Shown here: positions 54,825-63,244 of the stretch, one piece after another
How the letters are laid out: each line of letters opens with the position of its first letter
Position numbering within the stretch: the stretch's first letter is position 1
Assembly (NCBI GenBank): GCA_902464015.1
Contig: CABQHM010000009.1
Coordinates: forward strand, 7,450 to 71,449
Source: an uncultured Coriobacteriales bacterium
Lineage (GTDB): Bacteria; Actinomycetota; Coriobacteriia; Coriobacteriales; UMGS124
DNA: 64,000 bases
Direction of reading: 5' to 3'
Position numbers and translations under genes: made by a program
Notes under the pieces: generated by a model
What the model saw: only the letters and a program-made list of their open reading frames with translations
Told to the model about the DNA's origin: nothing
Database searches by the model: none

Positions 54825-55709
54825 TTACCAGCTCAGCAGCTCATATCCTGTCTCGGTGACGACAAGCTGGACCTCCCACTGGGCCGAGTCGCTGCCGTCG
54901 GCGGTGCGCACGATCCAGCCGTTGTCCTCGTCGGTGGTGATGGTGGGCTCACCGGCGTTCACCATGGGCTCGATGGTGAAGCACATGCCCGGCGCCATGA
55001 TGGGGCCGGTGCCGGCCTCCTCCACGAAGCTCACGAAGGGGTCCTCGTGGAACTCCTTGCCGATGCCATGACCGCCGTACTCGGCTACCACCGAGAAACC
55101 GGCGTCGGCGGCCACCTTGTTCACGGCGGCGCTCACGTCGCCCAGGTGGGCCCAAGGCTTCACAGCGGCGAGGCCAGCCTCGACCGCAGCCTTGCAGGTC
55201 TCCACAAGGCGCTTACGCTTTTCGCTTACCTCACCGATGCAGTACATGCGTGAAGAGTCGGAGAAGTAGCCGCCCTTGATGGTGGACATGTCGACGTTGA
55301 TGATGTCGCCGTCGTGCAGCACCTCGTTTTCATCGGGAAAGCCGTGGCAGATAACGTCGTTCACTGAGGTGCACACGCTGAAGGGATAGCCCTCGTAGTT
55401 GAGGTCGGCGCTCACGGCGTCGTGTGCGGCCAGGTATTCCTCCACCCAGCGGTTTATGTCGGCGGTGGTGACGCCGGCCTTGATGTGCTCGCCCACGTAG
55501 TCGAGTACGCCCACGTTCACCGTAGCAGATGCCTTGATACCCTCGATGTCGGCCGGGGTCTTGAGCAGTACCCTGCTGGGAACTTCCTCGCCTTGCATGT
55601 AGAGCTCCTGCAGGCGCGTGTCGATGGCCTCGTGGCACTTCTTGTACTTCTTGCCGCTTCCACACCAGCAGGCGTCGTTGCGGCCGAGCTCGGGCATGTT
55701 GTCGTACAT
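54825..55709 (-). CDS. map: Methionine aminopeptidase with N-terminal SEC-C zinc motif
   Basis: 294 residues. RNDACWCGSGKKYKKCH at residues 9-26 is a SEC-C zinc-binding motif. The type I aminopeptidase follows: VICHGFPDE (His), NVDMSTIKGGYFSDSSR (metal Asp pair), GHGIGKEFHEDPF (His) and FTIEPMV (Glu). Removes initiator Met from new proteins. ATG 55709 has GGGGG upstream; the frame extends further but without a better start. The SEC-C fusion occurs in other actinobacteria and clostridia. Confidence 0.94.
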   Translation of the reverse strand: MYDNMPELGRNDACWCGSGKKYKKCHEAIDTRLQELYMQGEEVPSRVLLKTPADIEGIKASATVNVGVLDYVGEHIKAGVTTADINRWVEEYLAAHDAVSADLNYEGYPFSVCTSVNDVICHGFPDENEVLHDGDIINVDMSTIKGGYFSDSSRMYCIGEVSEKRKRLVETCKAAVEAGLAAVKPWAHLGDVSAAVNKVAADAGFSVVAEYGGHGIGKEFHEDPFVSFVEEAGTGPIMAPGMCFTIEPMVNAGEPTITTDEDNGWIVRTADGSDSAQWEVQLVVTETGYELLSW

Positions 55710-55912
55710 TGTGCTACCCCCGTTGCTATAAGAGATTGACGCAAGGACGATACTCCAAATGCCTGCGCCCAGCCTGCCGAAACGCAAGTTCGCTGGGCAT
55801 CACACCGAAAACGTAGGCACCTGGGCCGTCGCGTCCTGGGCTGGCGAGGATGCGGCGGCCCCTGAGAGACGCATGCGTACCAGGCGCCGCGGGGTCGGTC
55901 TTTCAGCGCGTG

Positions 55913-56773
55913 CTATGCCGCTCTCTCTTTCTGCTCAGCCAGGTCGCCAAAGAGTTCCATCTCGCACTCAAGATAGCCGCGCGTGACGAGTGCGAAGCCG
56001 CGATAGAACTTCGTGGTTGCGCAGCGCTCAACGTCCTGCGTGAAGTTGGGCACCCATGCGATGAGGTGGTCCTGCAGGAAGTGCGACTGGTCGTTGAGCA
56101 GGTCCTGGGCGAGCTTGGTGTCTGCCGAGCGCAGGGCATCGGCAGTGCGGGTTGCCATGGTGCTCATATACTCGAACTCCAGCGCCACATGGTCTTCGCC
56201 CTCACGCCAGGTCTCGTTCTTTTCCAGGCCGGCGGCGCGGTAACAGGCTAGCACCTCGTCGCGGGATTCCTGCATGAGCAGGTGTTTCTCGGAGCGGTAC
56301 ACGCTTTCGAAGGGGTAGGCGGCGCTTGCATGGTCACCGGTGTAGCCGATGAACGCGCGCACGTAGTCCTTTGCGAGGTCGAGCAGGCTATGCTCCCAGG
56401 TCTGACCCAGCCACTTCACGAGCAGGCGATAGCCGTCGTCGACGTCCTTGTTGCCCGTGTTGGCCGCATAGTTTGCCGACTTTAGCTGGTCGAGGAGAGA
56501 TTGGTCTGCCTCAACGCGATAAACGCGGCTCAGCAGCGCATACATGTTTGCGCGCGACTTGCATGCCGCCGCGAGCTCTTCAAGTTCCTCTGCTTCCATC
56601 TTCTCCAGGTCGATGTCACTCAGCGTCCTTTCCGCATGGGGTGCCTTTTCTGCTGCGGCGAGTGAGGCGATGAGCTCAGGGGTGGGCGTAAGCTGGGCCA
56701 CTGCCTCAGGCTTGGGGGTGACGTCGAAATTGGGGTTGATAACGCGGTTCTTGGTGCATTTCTCGCGGTCCAT
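55913..56773 (-). CDS. TorD-family chaperone with long N-terminal extension (TorD2)
   Basis: 286 residues. The TorD-like helical domain begins near residue 70 (SRANMYALLSRVYRVE) and includes VRAFIGYTG, AAYPFESVYRSEKHLLMQES and EDHVALEFEYMSTMA. The first ~70 residues form an acidic, Ala/Glu-rich extension absent from TorD1. AAGGA lies 7 bases before ATG 56773. The winged-helix protein gene precedes it on the same strand. Its likely client is the Mo enzyme at 60260, about 3.5 kb away, which has no TorD directly downstream within the window. Confidence 0.82.
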   Translation of the reverse strand: MDREKCTKNRVINPNFDVTPKPEAVAQLTPTPELIASLAAAEKAPHAERTLSDIDLEKMEAEELEELAAACKSRANMYALLSRVYRVEADQSLLDQLKSANYAANTGNKDVDDGYRLLVKWLGQTWEHSLLDLAKDYVRAFIGYTGDHASAAYPFESVYRSEKHLLMQESRDEVLACYRAAGLEKNETWREGEDHVALEFEYMSTMATRTADALRSADTKLAQDLLNDQSHFLQDHLIAWVPNFTQDVERCATTKFYRGFALVTRGYLECEMELFGDLAEQKERAA

Positions 56774-56873
56774 GGTGTCGTCCTTGTCTTGTTGTGCGCC
56801 GGCGTCGCGACGGTTGCGGCGCCGACTTTTGAATGCATGTGGCCCTGTTCGCCTCAGTGGCTTCTCGAGGGGG

Positions 56874-57611
56874 TTAGTGCGATGCGTCCTTAAGGTAGGA
56901 GCGCCCCAAGTCGGTGATTTTCCAAACACCGTCCCATTCCACGGCGCCGGCCTTCTCAAGTCGCTCGGTGAAATGCTGGGCAAAGAAGCGCGGCGACTGC
57001 ACCAAGGGGTCCTTGTCGATGGCGGCTGAAAGCGCGGCTGTTGTAGTGCCGCCATTGTCGGCGCACATGTCGAGCACGCGCAGGTAGATGTCCATATACG
57101 CAGTGTCGTCTGCCAGCAGACGGGCGAGGTCTGCCTTCGAGTCGAAACTGTCGAGGTATGCCAGGCTAATCTCAGTTGTCTGCCAGAGCTTCTGGGCGGG
57201 CTTGGCCGGGCGCAGGTACTCGACTCCATCGACAACCTCGATCTGGAAATCGTCGTTTTCGCCCCCCTTGTCGGCGTTGGCCTCGATCTTGAGTGCTCCC
57301 GCCTGCTGCAGCATGGCGCAAAGCGCGGCTCCGTCGTAAACGCTTGCATTGTGCGACTGCAGCTTGGCGACGTGCTCGTCGACCTCGGCGACCGCATGGG
57401 GCTCGCGGCAGAAGTCCAAGATGCCCAGCAGAGAGTTGCGTCGGGTGGCCATGCGCCCCATCAGCTTTTCTAACGCCTTAGGGCCGCCTGCATCGCGGTG
57501 CCCTGCGGCTTCGGCAATCGATTCCTGCAGCGTTGGGCCGGGCTGCCATGCTGCCTGTGCGCCGCAATCCGGATCTTCGCACTCGATCTCGTCGTTTTTC
57601 AACTGGCTCAT
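56874..57611 (-). CDS. Tandem winged-helix-like protein of Mo cluster 2 (paralogue of 8891-9511)
   Basis: 245 residues. Two units: NSLLGILDFCREPHAVAEVD and YMDIYLRVLDMCADNGGTTT, the second ending EKAGAVEWDGVWKITDLGRSYL. Fold pattern and the AGxxxWDGxWK ending mirror the protein at 8891. The N-terminus adds CEDPDCG, a possible small metal site. GGAG lies 9 bases before ATG 57611 (ATG 57617 also possible). It is followed by TorD2. Function unknown; the repeated association with TorD/Mo genes argues for a role in the same system. Confidence 0.7.
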   Translation of the reverse strand: MSQLKNDEIECEDPDCGAQAAWQPGPTLQESIAEAAGHRDAGGPKALEKLMGRMATRRNSLLGILDFCREPHAVAEVDEHVAKLQSHNASVYDGAALCAMLQQAGALKIEANADKGGENDDFQIEVVDGVEYLRPAKPAQKLWQTTEISLAYLDSFDSKADLARLLADDTAYMDIYLRVLDMCADNGGTTTAALSAAIDKDPLVQSPRFFAQHFTERLEKAGAVEWDGVWKITDLGRSYLKDASH

Positions 57612-57696
57612 CCTCATCAGCTCCTCATGTGGTTGCGATGCCGCAATCCTAGGTTGAACTGGGGGGATGAGTCACCCATACGAGCGTATGGTTGGG

Positions 57697-57794
57697 TTAT
57701 TGTTTTTGTTGTTTCTGCTGGTTGTAGATGGAAACGAGCAGCTCTTGGCGGGAGTGTACGCCAAGCTTGGAGTAGATGTTGCGCATGTGGTAGT
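57697..57794 (-). pseudogene. 3' relic of a LuxR regulator gene
   Basis: The minus strand encodes YHMRNIYSKLGVHSRQELLV followed by SIYNQQ, identical to the end of LuxR7, then KQQKQ and a stop. Positions 57715-57794 are identical to 58491-58570 (80 bp). Sequence beyond 57794 is unrelated to LuxR7, so only the last ~27 codons survive. Confidence 0.85.
57715..57794. repeat. 80-bp direct repeat, left copy
   Basis: Exact match over 80 bp to 58491-58570, same orientation, offset 776 bp. The pair flanks the toxin-antitoxin genes. Confidence 0.95.
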
Positions 57795-57863
57795 CGGCCA
57801 AGGGGGAAATTGATTTGCCCGGCGTGCTACACTGTGAGCAGTTGACGTATAGGGGAGGTTCTT

Positions 57864-58046
57864 ATGTCACCTGCGACCGAGGTTTTGGAGCGAGAGGCGC
57901 GCGTCCTTTCGGGTAGTGTTGAGTCTATTGAGGTATTTGGGGAACTCGAGCGTCGCCGCCAACTGTCAAAAGAAGGAAAGACGCGCCTACTTGACGAAGA
58001 GGAAAGTTTTGCTCGCCTGCGTTCCAAGCAGCATGCCAATGTATAG
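57864..58046 (+). CDS. Antitoxin of a RelE/ParE-type pair
   Basis: 60 residues, highly charged (MSPATEVLEREARVLSGSVE ... KTRLLDEEESFARLRSKQ). Size, charge and position directly ahead of a RelE/ParE-like toxin identify it as the antitoxin, though it matches no named fold by eye. GGGGAGG precedes the ATG. Its end overlaps the toxin start by 14 bp. Confidence 0.7.
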   Translation: MSPATEVLEREARVLSGSVESIEVFGELERRRQLSKEGKTRLLDEEESFARLRSKQHANV

Positions 58047-58371
58047 GTATCGCATAGATCCGATTGCTCAAATCGAGCTTGAAGAGGCAGGAAACACCTA
58101 CATTCGATACTTTGCTGGGCTTGGAGACATACACCGAGGCGAAATTCTTGCCGAGGCCTTTTTCGAAGGTTATATCGACAAGATTCAGCAGCTCAAGCAA
58201 ATGCCTTTCATGCATCCGCTCTGCAATGTCTACCCATTTAATGACAGTAATCCGTCGGGCTATCGAAGCTTCCGGATCGGATGGTTCACGGTGTCTTACA
58301 CCGTTGAAGATGCCTGGTTGACTGTTTGGCATGTCCGGAGTTCAAAATCAGACTTTACCAGCATTAGCTAG
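58033..58371 (+). CDS. RelE/ParE-family toxin
   Basis: 112 residues. YRIDPIAQIELEEAGNTYIRYF opens a ParE/RelE-like helix-hairpin, and SGYRSFRIGWFTVSYTVEDAWLTVWHVRSS gives the C-terminal strands with the Arg-rich catalytic or target face. Relatives cleave mRNA at ribosomes (RelE) or poison gyrase (ParE); which applies cannot be told. ATG 58033 or 58039 is the start. A terminator follows at 58403. Confidence 0.78.
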   Translation: MPMYRYRIDPIAQIELEEAGNTYIRYFAGLGDIHRGEILAEAFFEGYIDKIQQLKQMPFMHPLCNVYPFNDSNPSGYRSFRIGWFTVSYTVEDAWLTVWHVRSSKSDFTSIS

Positions 58372-58402
58372 CGAATCGATAATGTTTCCCTCATGTCCTT
58401 CG

Positions 58403-58436
58403 GCCCCGCGAGCCTTGTGCCCACGGGGCTTTTTTA
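58403..58436 (+). terminator. Terminator of the toxin-antitoxin operon
   Basis: GCCCCG, 15-base loop, CGGGGC followed by seven T residues. Confidence 0.82.
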
Positions 58437-58481
58437 TGCGTATTACGGCGAGGCACAAATCGCCTATAGGGGTGTGTCCCG

Positions 58482-60035
58482 TTATTGTTCCTGCTGGTTG
58501 TAGATGGAAACGAGCAGCTCTTGGCGGGAGTGTACGCCAAGCTTGGAGTAGATGTTGCGCATGTGGTAGTTGAAGGTGCCCGCGGCGATGCACAGCTCGT
58601 CTTGAATCTGGGCGGTGGACTCGCCGGCCACGAGCAGCCTCAACACGTCGGCCTCGCGAGGGGAGAGGCCGTGACGGGCGACGACCGCCCCAACGACGTC
58701 GGCCTTGTCGCTGGCATGGGCCTCCTGGCTTTCCTGGGTGGCGTCCAAAGCGGTTTGCGTTGGGACGGAATCGTTCTTGCCGGGCGTGTACACGTCGGCG
58801 GCACGCCTGTTAAGTTCGATGGCGGCACGGTCTTTCTTGCGAAGAAGCTGGTAGGTAACCACAAGCGCACCCACGATGATCTCCGAGGCAATGAGGATTG
58901 CCGTGCTTGCGGCCTGCAGCCCGGCGCCAGTGCCCCAGTAATCGACGATGACTCCCGCAAGGAAATACCCGGCCATGTCGGACAGCGCCATCGTCACACG
59001 TACGATCATGAATGTGCGTGCGCATGACAGGTCGAACAACAGGGCGAAAAGCACAGCCTCGAACAAGAGCATGAGCTCGAAGGATGAGTTGCCCAGCGCG
59101 TAAAAAAGCCCTGAGACCTCGTATGTCGTGAATCTCACGTAGGGCATGGAGAAGACGCACAGAACCGCGAGGGGGGCGACGATGAGGGAGAGTACGGCGC
59201 GCCTGTTCTCCAACACTGCCAGCCAGGCAACGGCGATGAGGATGATGATGGACGTTAGACAATAAAATGTCTGGTCGAATCGCGAGCCCGTTTTTCCAAG
59301 TTGGGGGAGGGCACCTGTAGACAGGCCCAGCAGGGCGACCGCCAGGACAAGCGCGACATACCCCTTGCGCCCATGGTGAAGCCTCGCTTGGGACTCGCAG
59401 CCCGCATCGGGCTCCAAAGCGTAGCCGTCGGCGTATATAAGAGACGCTCCGCCGCCCAGGGGCAGCAGCGTCGCCACGATAAGGGACATCGTCGGGAACA
59501 AGTATGAGATCGCTAGGCAGGCGAGCATGACCGCCACGAGGATGAGCGTGAAGTTCATGATGACGGCGCGGGCCCTTGCCCTGCCGAAAACGCTGGCCCA
59601 ATGTGCCGCCATGACCGCCGAGCCAGCCCCTGTCATCACGCCGCCCGCCACGGTGAGCAGCGAGGCAAAAGACTCTTGGGCCACGCCCATGGCGCACAGC
59701 GTGTAAAAGAGCGTGCCTACCGAGCAGACGAGCGGTGCGAGGCGGCATCCGGCCTTGGAGTGGGTGAAGCGCATGAACGTGCGCGTCTTCCAAATGCCGA
59801 GCACCAAAACGGCCACGAGGCTGACCATCGAATAAAAGTACACGGGGTTCAGCGCGTCGAAGGAGTCAGTCTGCCGGCCTGCAAACCCGGGGATGACGTC
59901 GTACATGAAAAGGCACAGCCACGCCAAATGGAAGGAGAAGCCCAGAAGGTCGGGGCGGACAAGGGACTGCGCCGTGGCCTCGTGTTCCGCGCGGTTCTGG
60001 ACCCCTGTGCTGTCCGCGGTGTGCCTCTCACTCAT
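58482..60035 (-). CDS. Membrane-bound LuxR-type regulator (LuxR7)
   Basis: 517 residues, about twelve hydrophobic segments, a longer cytoplasmic linker (about 395-455), then LuxR helix-turn-helix LSPREADVLRLLVAGESTAQ ... IAAGTFNYHMRNIYSKLGVHSRQEL. Divergent from the catechol-dehydroxylase-like Mo operon, hence its probable regulator; in Eggerthella, relatives of this family control dehydroxylase genes. Its last 80 coding bases are duplicated at 57715. Confidence 0.88.
   Translation of the reverse strand: MSERHTADSTGVQNRAEHEATAQSLVRPDLLGFSFHLAWLCLFMYDVIPGFAGRQTDSFDALNPVYFYSMVSLVAVLVLGIWKTRTFMRFTHSKAGCRLAPLVCSVGTLFYTLCAMGVAQESFASLLTVAGGVMTGAGSAVMAAHWASVFGRARARAVIMNFTLILVAVMLACLAISYLFPTMSLIVATLLPLGGGASLIYADGYALEPDAGCESQARLHHGRKGYVALVLAVALLGLSTGALPQLGKTGSRFDQTFYCLTSIIILIAVAWLAVLENRRAVLSLIVAPLAVLCVFSMPYVRFTTYEVSGLFYALGNSSFELMLLFEAVLFALLFDLSCARTFMIVRVTMALSDMAGYFLAGVIVDYWGTGAGLQAASTAILIASEIIVGALVVTYQLLRKKDRAAIELNRRAADVYTPGKNDSVPTQTALDATQESQEAHASDKADVVGAVVARHGLSPREADVLRLLVAGESTAQIQDELCIAAGTFNYHMRNIYSKLGVHSRQELLVSIYNQQEQ
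58491..58570. repeat. 80-bp direct repeat, right copy (inside LuxR7 3' end)
   Basis: Exact match to 57715-57794; encodes the final recognition-helix region of LuxR7. Confidence 0.95.
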
Positions 60036-60090
60036 CCCTCAATGTCCCCTTCTGGCAAAACAGCAGTTAAATAAGCATTCAATCTGTCAA

Positions 60091-60119
60091 CCCATAAAGC
60101 GTTCCCTGCATTTTATGGG
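60091..60119. promoter_or_regulatory. Dyad between LuxR7 and Mo cluster 2, candidate operator
   Basis: CCCATAAA (60091-60098) and TTTATGGG (60112-60119), exact 8-bp inverted repeat with a 13-base spacer, in the 224-bp divergent region and about 140 bp before the Mo subunit start. Confidence 0.5.
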
Positions 60120-60259
60120 CATGGCAGCGCGTTGAATCATACACCAAACCATAGACGCATGAGTTCAAGCGCAAGCCGTCGGTCGGCAATCATATGCCAT
60201 GTCCGAAGCGACCGATCCAAGAGTCGCTGCCACAAAGCAAGAAATCGAAAGGGAGGAAC

Positions 60260-63241
60260 ATGGACATGCAGAACAGCATGACGCGCCGCACGTTCGCCAA
60301 GGTGTCGGCGATTGCGTGTGCCGCCGCCGCGTTTGCCGGCGCGCCGCTCAAGGCTCTCGCCGAGTCTGCGCTGCCGCTCGACAACGAGCTCGTCAAGACC
60401 GAGATGGGCGACCAAGGCGACGGTGTGAAGCTCGTGCGCACCTGTTGCCGCGCCTGCGGTAAGAACGAGTGCGGTGTCATCGTCACCGTGAAGGACGGCC
60501 GCGCCGTCAAGATTGAGGGTGACGCCGAGACGGCGTTCCACTCGATGGGCAACTGCTGCACCAAGAGCCAGGCGTCTATTCAGGCAGCCTACCACCCCAA
60601 TCGCATCTACCACCCCATGAAGCGCACGAACCCCAAGGGTTCAACCGACCCCGGTTGGGTGCGCATCACCTGGGACGAGGCCTACGACACCATCGCCGAG
60701 AAGTTCCAGGAGCTCAAGGACAAGTACGGCGGAGAGTCCATGTTCTTCATGGGCGGCACCTCGCGCATCTGGACCCAGCACGCCTACGGCTCCTGGCTGC
60801 AGCTCGTGGGTTCGCCCAACGCCGTGACCGCCCGGCAGATCTGCAAGGGCCCGCGCCACATGGCAACCGAGATGGTCTCCGAGTTCGCCTACTCCTGGAT
60901 GGCCACGACCGACCGCCCCCGCGTCTTCGTCGCCTGGGGTGGAGCCTCCGAGATTTCGAACTACGACGAGAGCTGCCGTACCACGGTCGACATCGCCACG
61001 ACTGCCGACGCCTACGTCTCGGTTGACCCCCGCATGACCAACCTGGGCCACGAGGCCGATATCCACATGTACCTCAAGCCCGGCACCGACGGCGCCCTGG
61101 GCCTTGCATGGGCCAACCTCATCATCGAGAACAAGCTCTACAAGGACCTCTACGTCAAGCGCTGGACCGACGCGCCCTTCCTCGTTGTTGACGGCATGGA
61201 GCCTTCCGGCGGCGTGCCCATCGACCACAAGATCGAGTGGACGAGCGGCAAGCCCATGGCCACGCGCCTGCTCAAGGAGTGCGACCTCAAGGAAGACGGC
61301 AGCCCCATGCGCTTCATGGTGTGGGACGAGCTGGCCGGCACCGACGACGAGCATCCCCTGCATGAGAACGACGAGACGGGCCACCTCACTTACTTCGACG
61401 CCGAGACCGGCCTGTGGGAGAACGAGCCCGATGTGGTGTGGGACAAGTTCTACGACAATCCCCAGCCCAACCTGCCCAAGGGTGTCGTGCCCGGCCGCAT
61501 CGCCGAGGAGTCCCCGTTCGACCCCGAGATCGACCCCGCCCTGTACGGCGAGTACGAGGTGACCCTCAAGGACGGCAAGACCTACCAGATGAAGCCCGTC
61601 TGGGAGCACTTCGCCGCCGAGGCCGCCAAGTACGACCTCGACACCGCCTCTCAGATCACCGGCATTCCCGCCGACCAGATCGAGAATGCCTGCCTCACCT
61701 GGGCCACGCCCATCGACCCCTCCACGGGCTACGGCAACGGCGGCCTGCAGTACATGCTTGCAGCCGAGCACGCCTGCAACGCCATCCAGAACAACCGCAT
61801 CTTCGACACTCTCGTGGGCATCACCGGCAACTTCGACACCCCTGCCGGCAACCGCGGTCCCTCGCTGGGCCTGTACGCCGGTGTCGACGACGCCCAGCCC
61901 ACCATTACCTCGGGCCACTACGATGGCGTCGACTGGAGCCTGTGGACCGATAAGATCGTCGGCGTCGAGAAGATTCCGACGCTGGGTTGGTGGCAGCAGT
62001 GGGCCGACGCAAACGCCATCGCTGACGCCATGCTCACGGGTGACCCCTATCCCGTACGCGGAGGCTTGTGCGAGGCTTCCGGCTTCATGAACCAGGGCAA
62101 CTCGCTCAAGTACTGGGACGCCCTCAACTCGCTGGACTTCTTTGTGGTCCAGGACCTGTGGAAGACCCCCACGGTGGGTGCCGCAGACCTGGTGCTGCCC
62201 GTCTTGCACTGGCTCGAGGTCGACTGCCCGCGCCTGTCGCAGGGCTCCACCGGTGCCCAGGGCGCCAACTGCCGCTGCGTCGAGCCTCCCGCCGACTGCC
62301 ACTTCGATGTCGACATCATCCTCGACGTGTACAAGCGGATGGGCGTGCCGTGGGCTGACGACCCAGTGTCGTACGGCCTCCCCGAGGGCGTGCAGTGGCC
62401 CACGGTCGAGCAGCTCTACGACCGCACTATCTCCACGACGGGCCTCACCTGGGAAGAGTACAAGGAGGCCTTCCAGCAGCACGGTTGGTGGGACTGCCGC
62501 GCCATCAACCCCGAAGTCTGGGGCACCTACCGTCGCTACGAGACCGGCAAGATGAGCGCCGTGGGCGAGACGCCTGCCGGCAACCCGATGAAGGGCTTCT
62601 CCACGCCTACCCGCAAGCAGGAGATCTGGTCCACCGTCATGGAGACCTACGAGCCCGGTGGCGAGTACAACCTGCCCACCTGGGCCCCTGCGCCTCGCAC
62701 CGAGCTCGCCGACCCCTCCATCGTCGAGGAGTGGCCGTTCCTCATGACCACCGGTCGTCGCATCCCGGTGTACTTCCATTCCGAGCACAGGCAGCTTCCC
62801 TGGTGCCGCGAGCTGTGGCCCGTGCCCAAGTGCGAGATCAACCCCGTCGACGCCGAGCAGCTCGGCGTGGAGCAGGGCGACTGGGTGTGGATTGAGTCTC
62901 CCGAGGGCAAGGTGCGCCAGACCGTGGACCTGTACTACGGCGTGGAGCCCGGCGTCATCAACTGCGAGCACCAGTGGTGGTACCCCGAGCTCGACCAGGC
63001 CGGCGGCGGCTTCGAGCTGTCCACCATCAACTGCCTGGTAACCGGCGACGACCAAGACCCCATCTGCGGTGCCTCTTACCTGCGCGCCTACAACGTCAAG
63101 GTCTACAAGGCCACGGCCGAAAACTCCCCCTTCGGCAACCCCGTGCCCTGCGGCGAAGACGGCACGCCCATCATCTGCGACGCCTCCGACCCGCGCCTGC
63201 TCGACTGGATGCCCAACTACGAGATTCGAAACGAGGCGTAA
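60260..63241 (+). CDS. TAT-exported molybdopterin oxidoreductase, catechol-dehydroxylase-like (Mo cluster 2)
   Basis: 993 residues. Signal MTRRTFAKVSAIACAAAAF. A 4Fe-4S motif C-RA-C-GKNE-C ... GNCCTKSQ is followed by AAYHPNRIYHPMKRTNPKG, GTSRIW, QICKGPRH, VFVAWGGASEISNYDESCRT and PGTDGALGLAW. As I recall them, these blocks are shared with the dopamine/catechol dehydroxylases (Dadh, Cadh, Hcdh) of Eggerthella and Gordonibacter, which remove an aromatic hydroxyl using bis-MGD molybdenum. The C-terminal domain starts WPFLMTTGRRIPVYFHSEHRQ. ATG 60260 or 60266 follows GGGAGG. The specific substrate is inference beyond 'catechol-like'. Confidence 0.88.
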   Translation: MDMQNSMTRRTFAKVSAIACAAAAFAGAPLKALAESALPLDNELVKTEMGDQGDGVKLVRTCCRACGKNECGVIVTVKDGRAVKIEGDAETAFHSMGNCCTKSQASIQAAYHPNRIYHPMKRTNPKGSTDPGWVRITWDEAYDTIAEKFQELKDKYGGESMFFMGGTSRIWTQHAYGSWLQLVGSPNAVTARQICKGPRHMATEMVSEFAYSWMATTDRPRVFVAWGGASEISNYDESCRTTVDIATTADAYVSVDPRMTNLGHEADIHMYLKPGTDGALGLAWANLIIENKLYKDLYVKRWTDAPFLVVDGMEPSGGVPIDHKIEWTSGKPMATRLLKECDLKEDGSPMRFMVWDELAGTDDEHPLHENDETGHLTYFDAETGLWENEPDVVWDKFYDNPQPNLPKGVVPGRIAEESPFDPEIDPALYGEYEVTLKDGKTYQMKPVWEHFAAEAAKYDLDTASQITGIPADQIENACLTWATPIDPSTGYGNGGLQYMLAAEHACNAIQNNRIFDTLVGITGNFDTPAGNRGPSLGLYAGVDDAQPTITSGHYDGVDWSLWTDKIVGVEKIPTLGWWQQWADANAIADAMLTGDPYPVRGGLCEASGFMNQGNSLKYWDALNSLDFFVVQDLWKTPTVGAADLVLPVLHWLEVDCPRLSQGSTGAQGANCRCVEPPADCHFDVDIILDVYKRMGVPWADDPVSYGLPEGVQWPTVEQLYDRTISTTGLTWEEYKEAFQQHGWWDCRAINPEVWGTYRRYETGKMSAVGETPAGNPMKGFSTPTRKQEIWSTVMETYEPGGEYNLPTWAPAPRTELADPSIVEEWPFLMTTGRRIPVYFHSEHRQLPWCRELWPVPKCEINPVDAEQLGVEQGDWVWIESPEGKVRQTVDLYYGVEPGVINCEHQWWYPELDQAGGGFELSTINCLVTGDDQDPICGASYLRAYNVKVYKATAENSPFGNPVPCGEDGTPIICDASDPRLLDWMPNYEIRNEA

Positions 63242-63244
63242 GCG

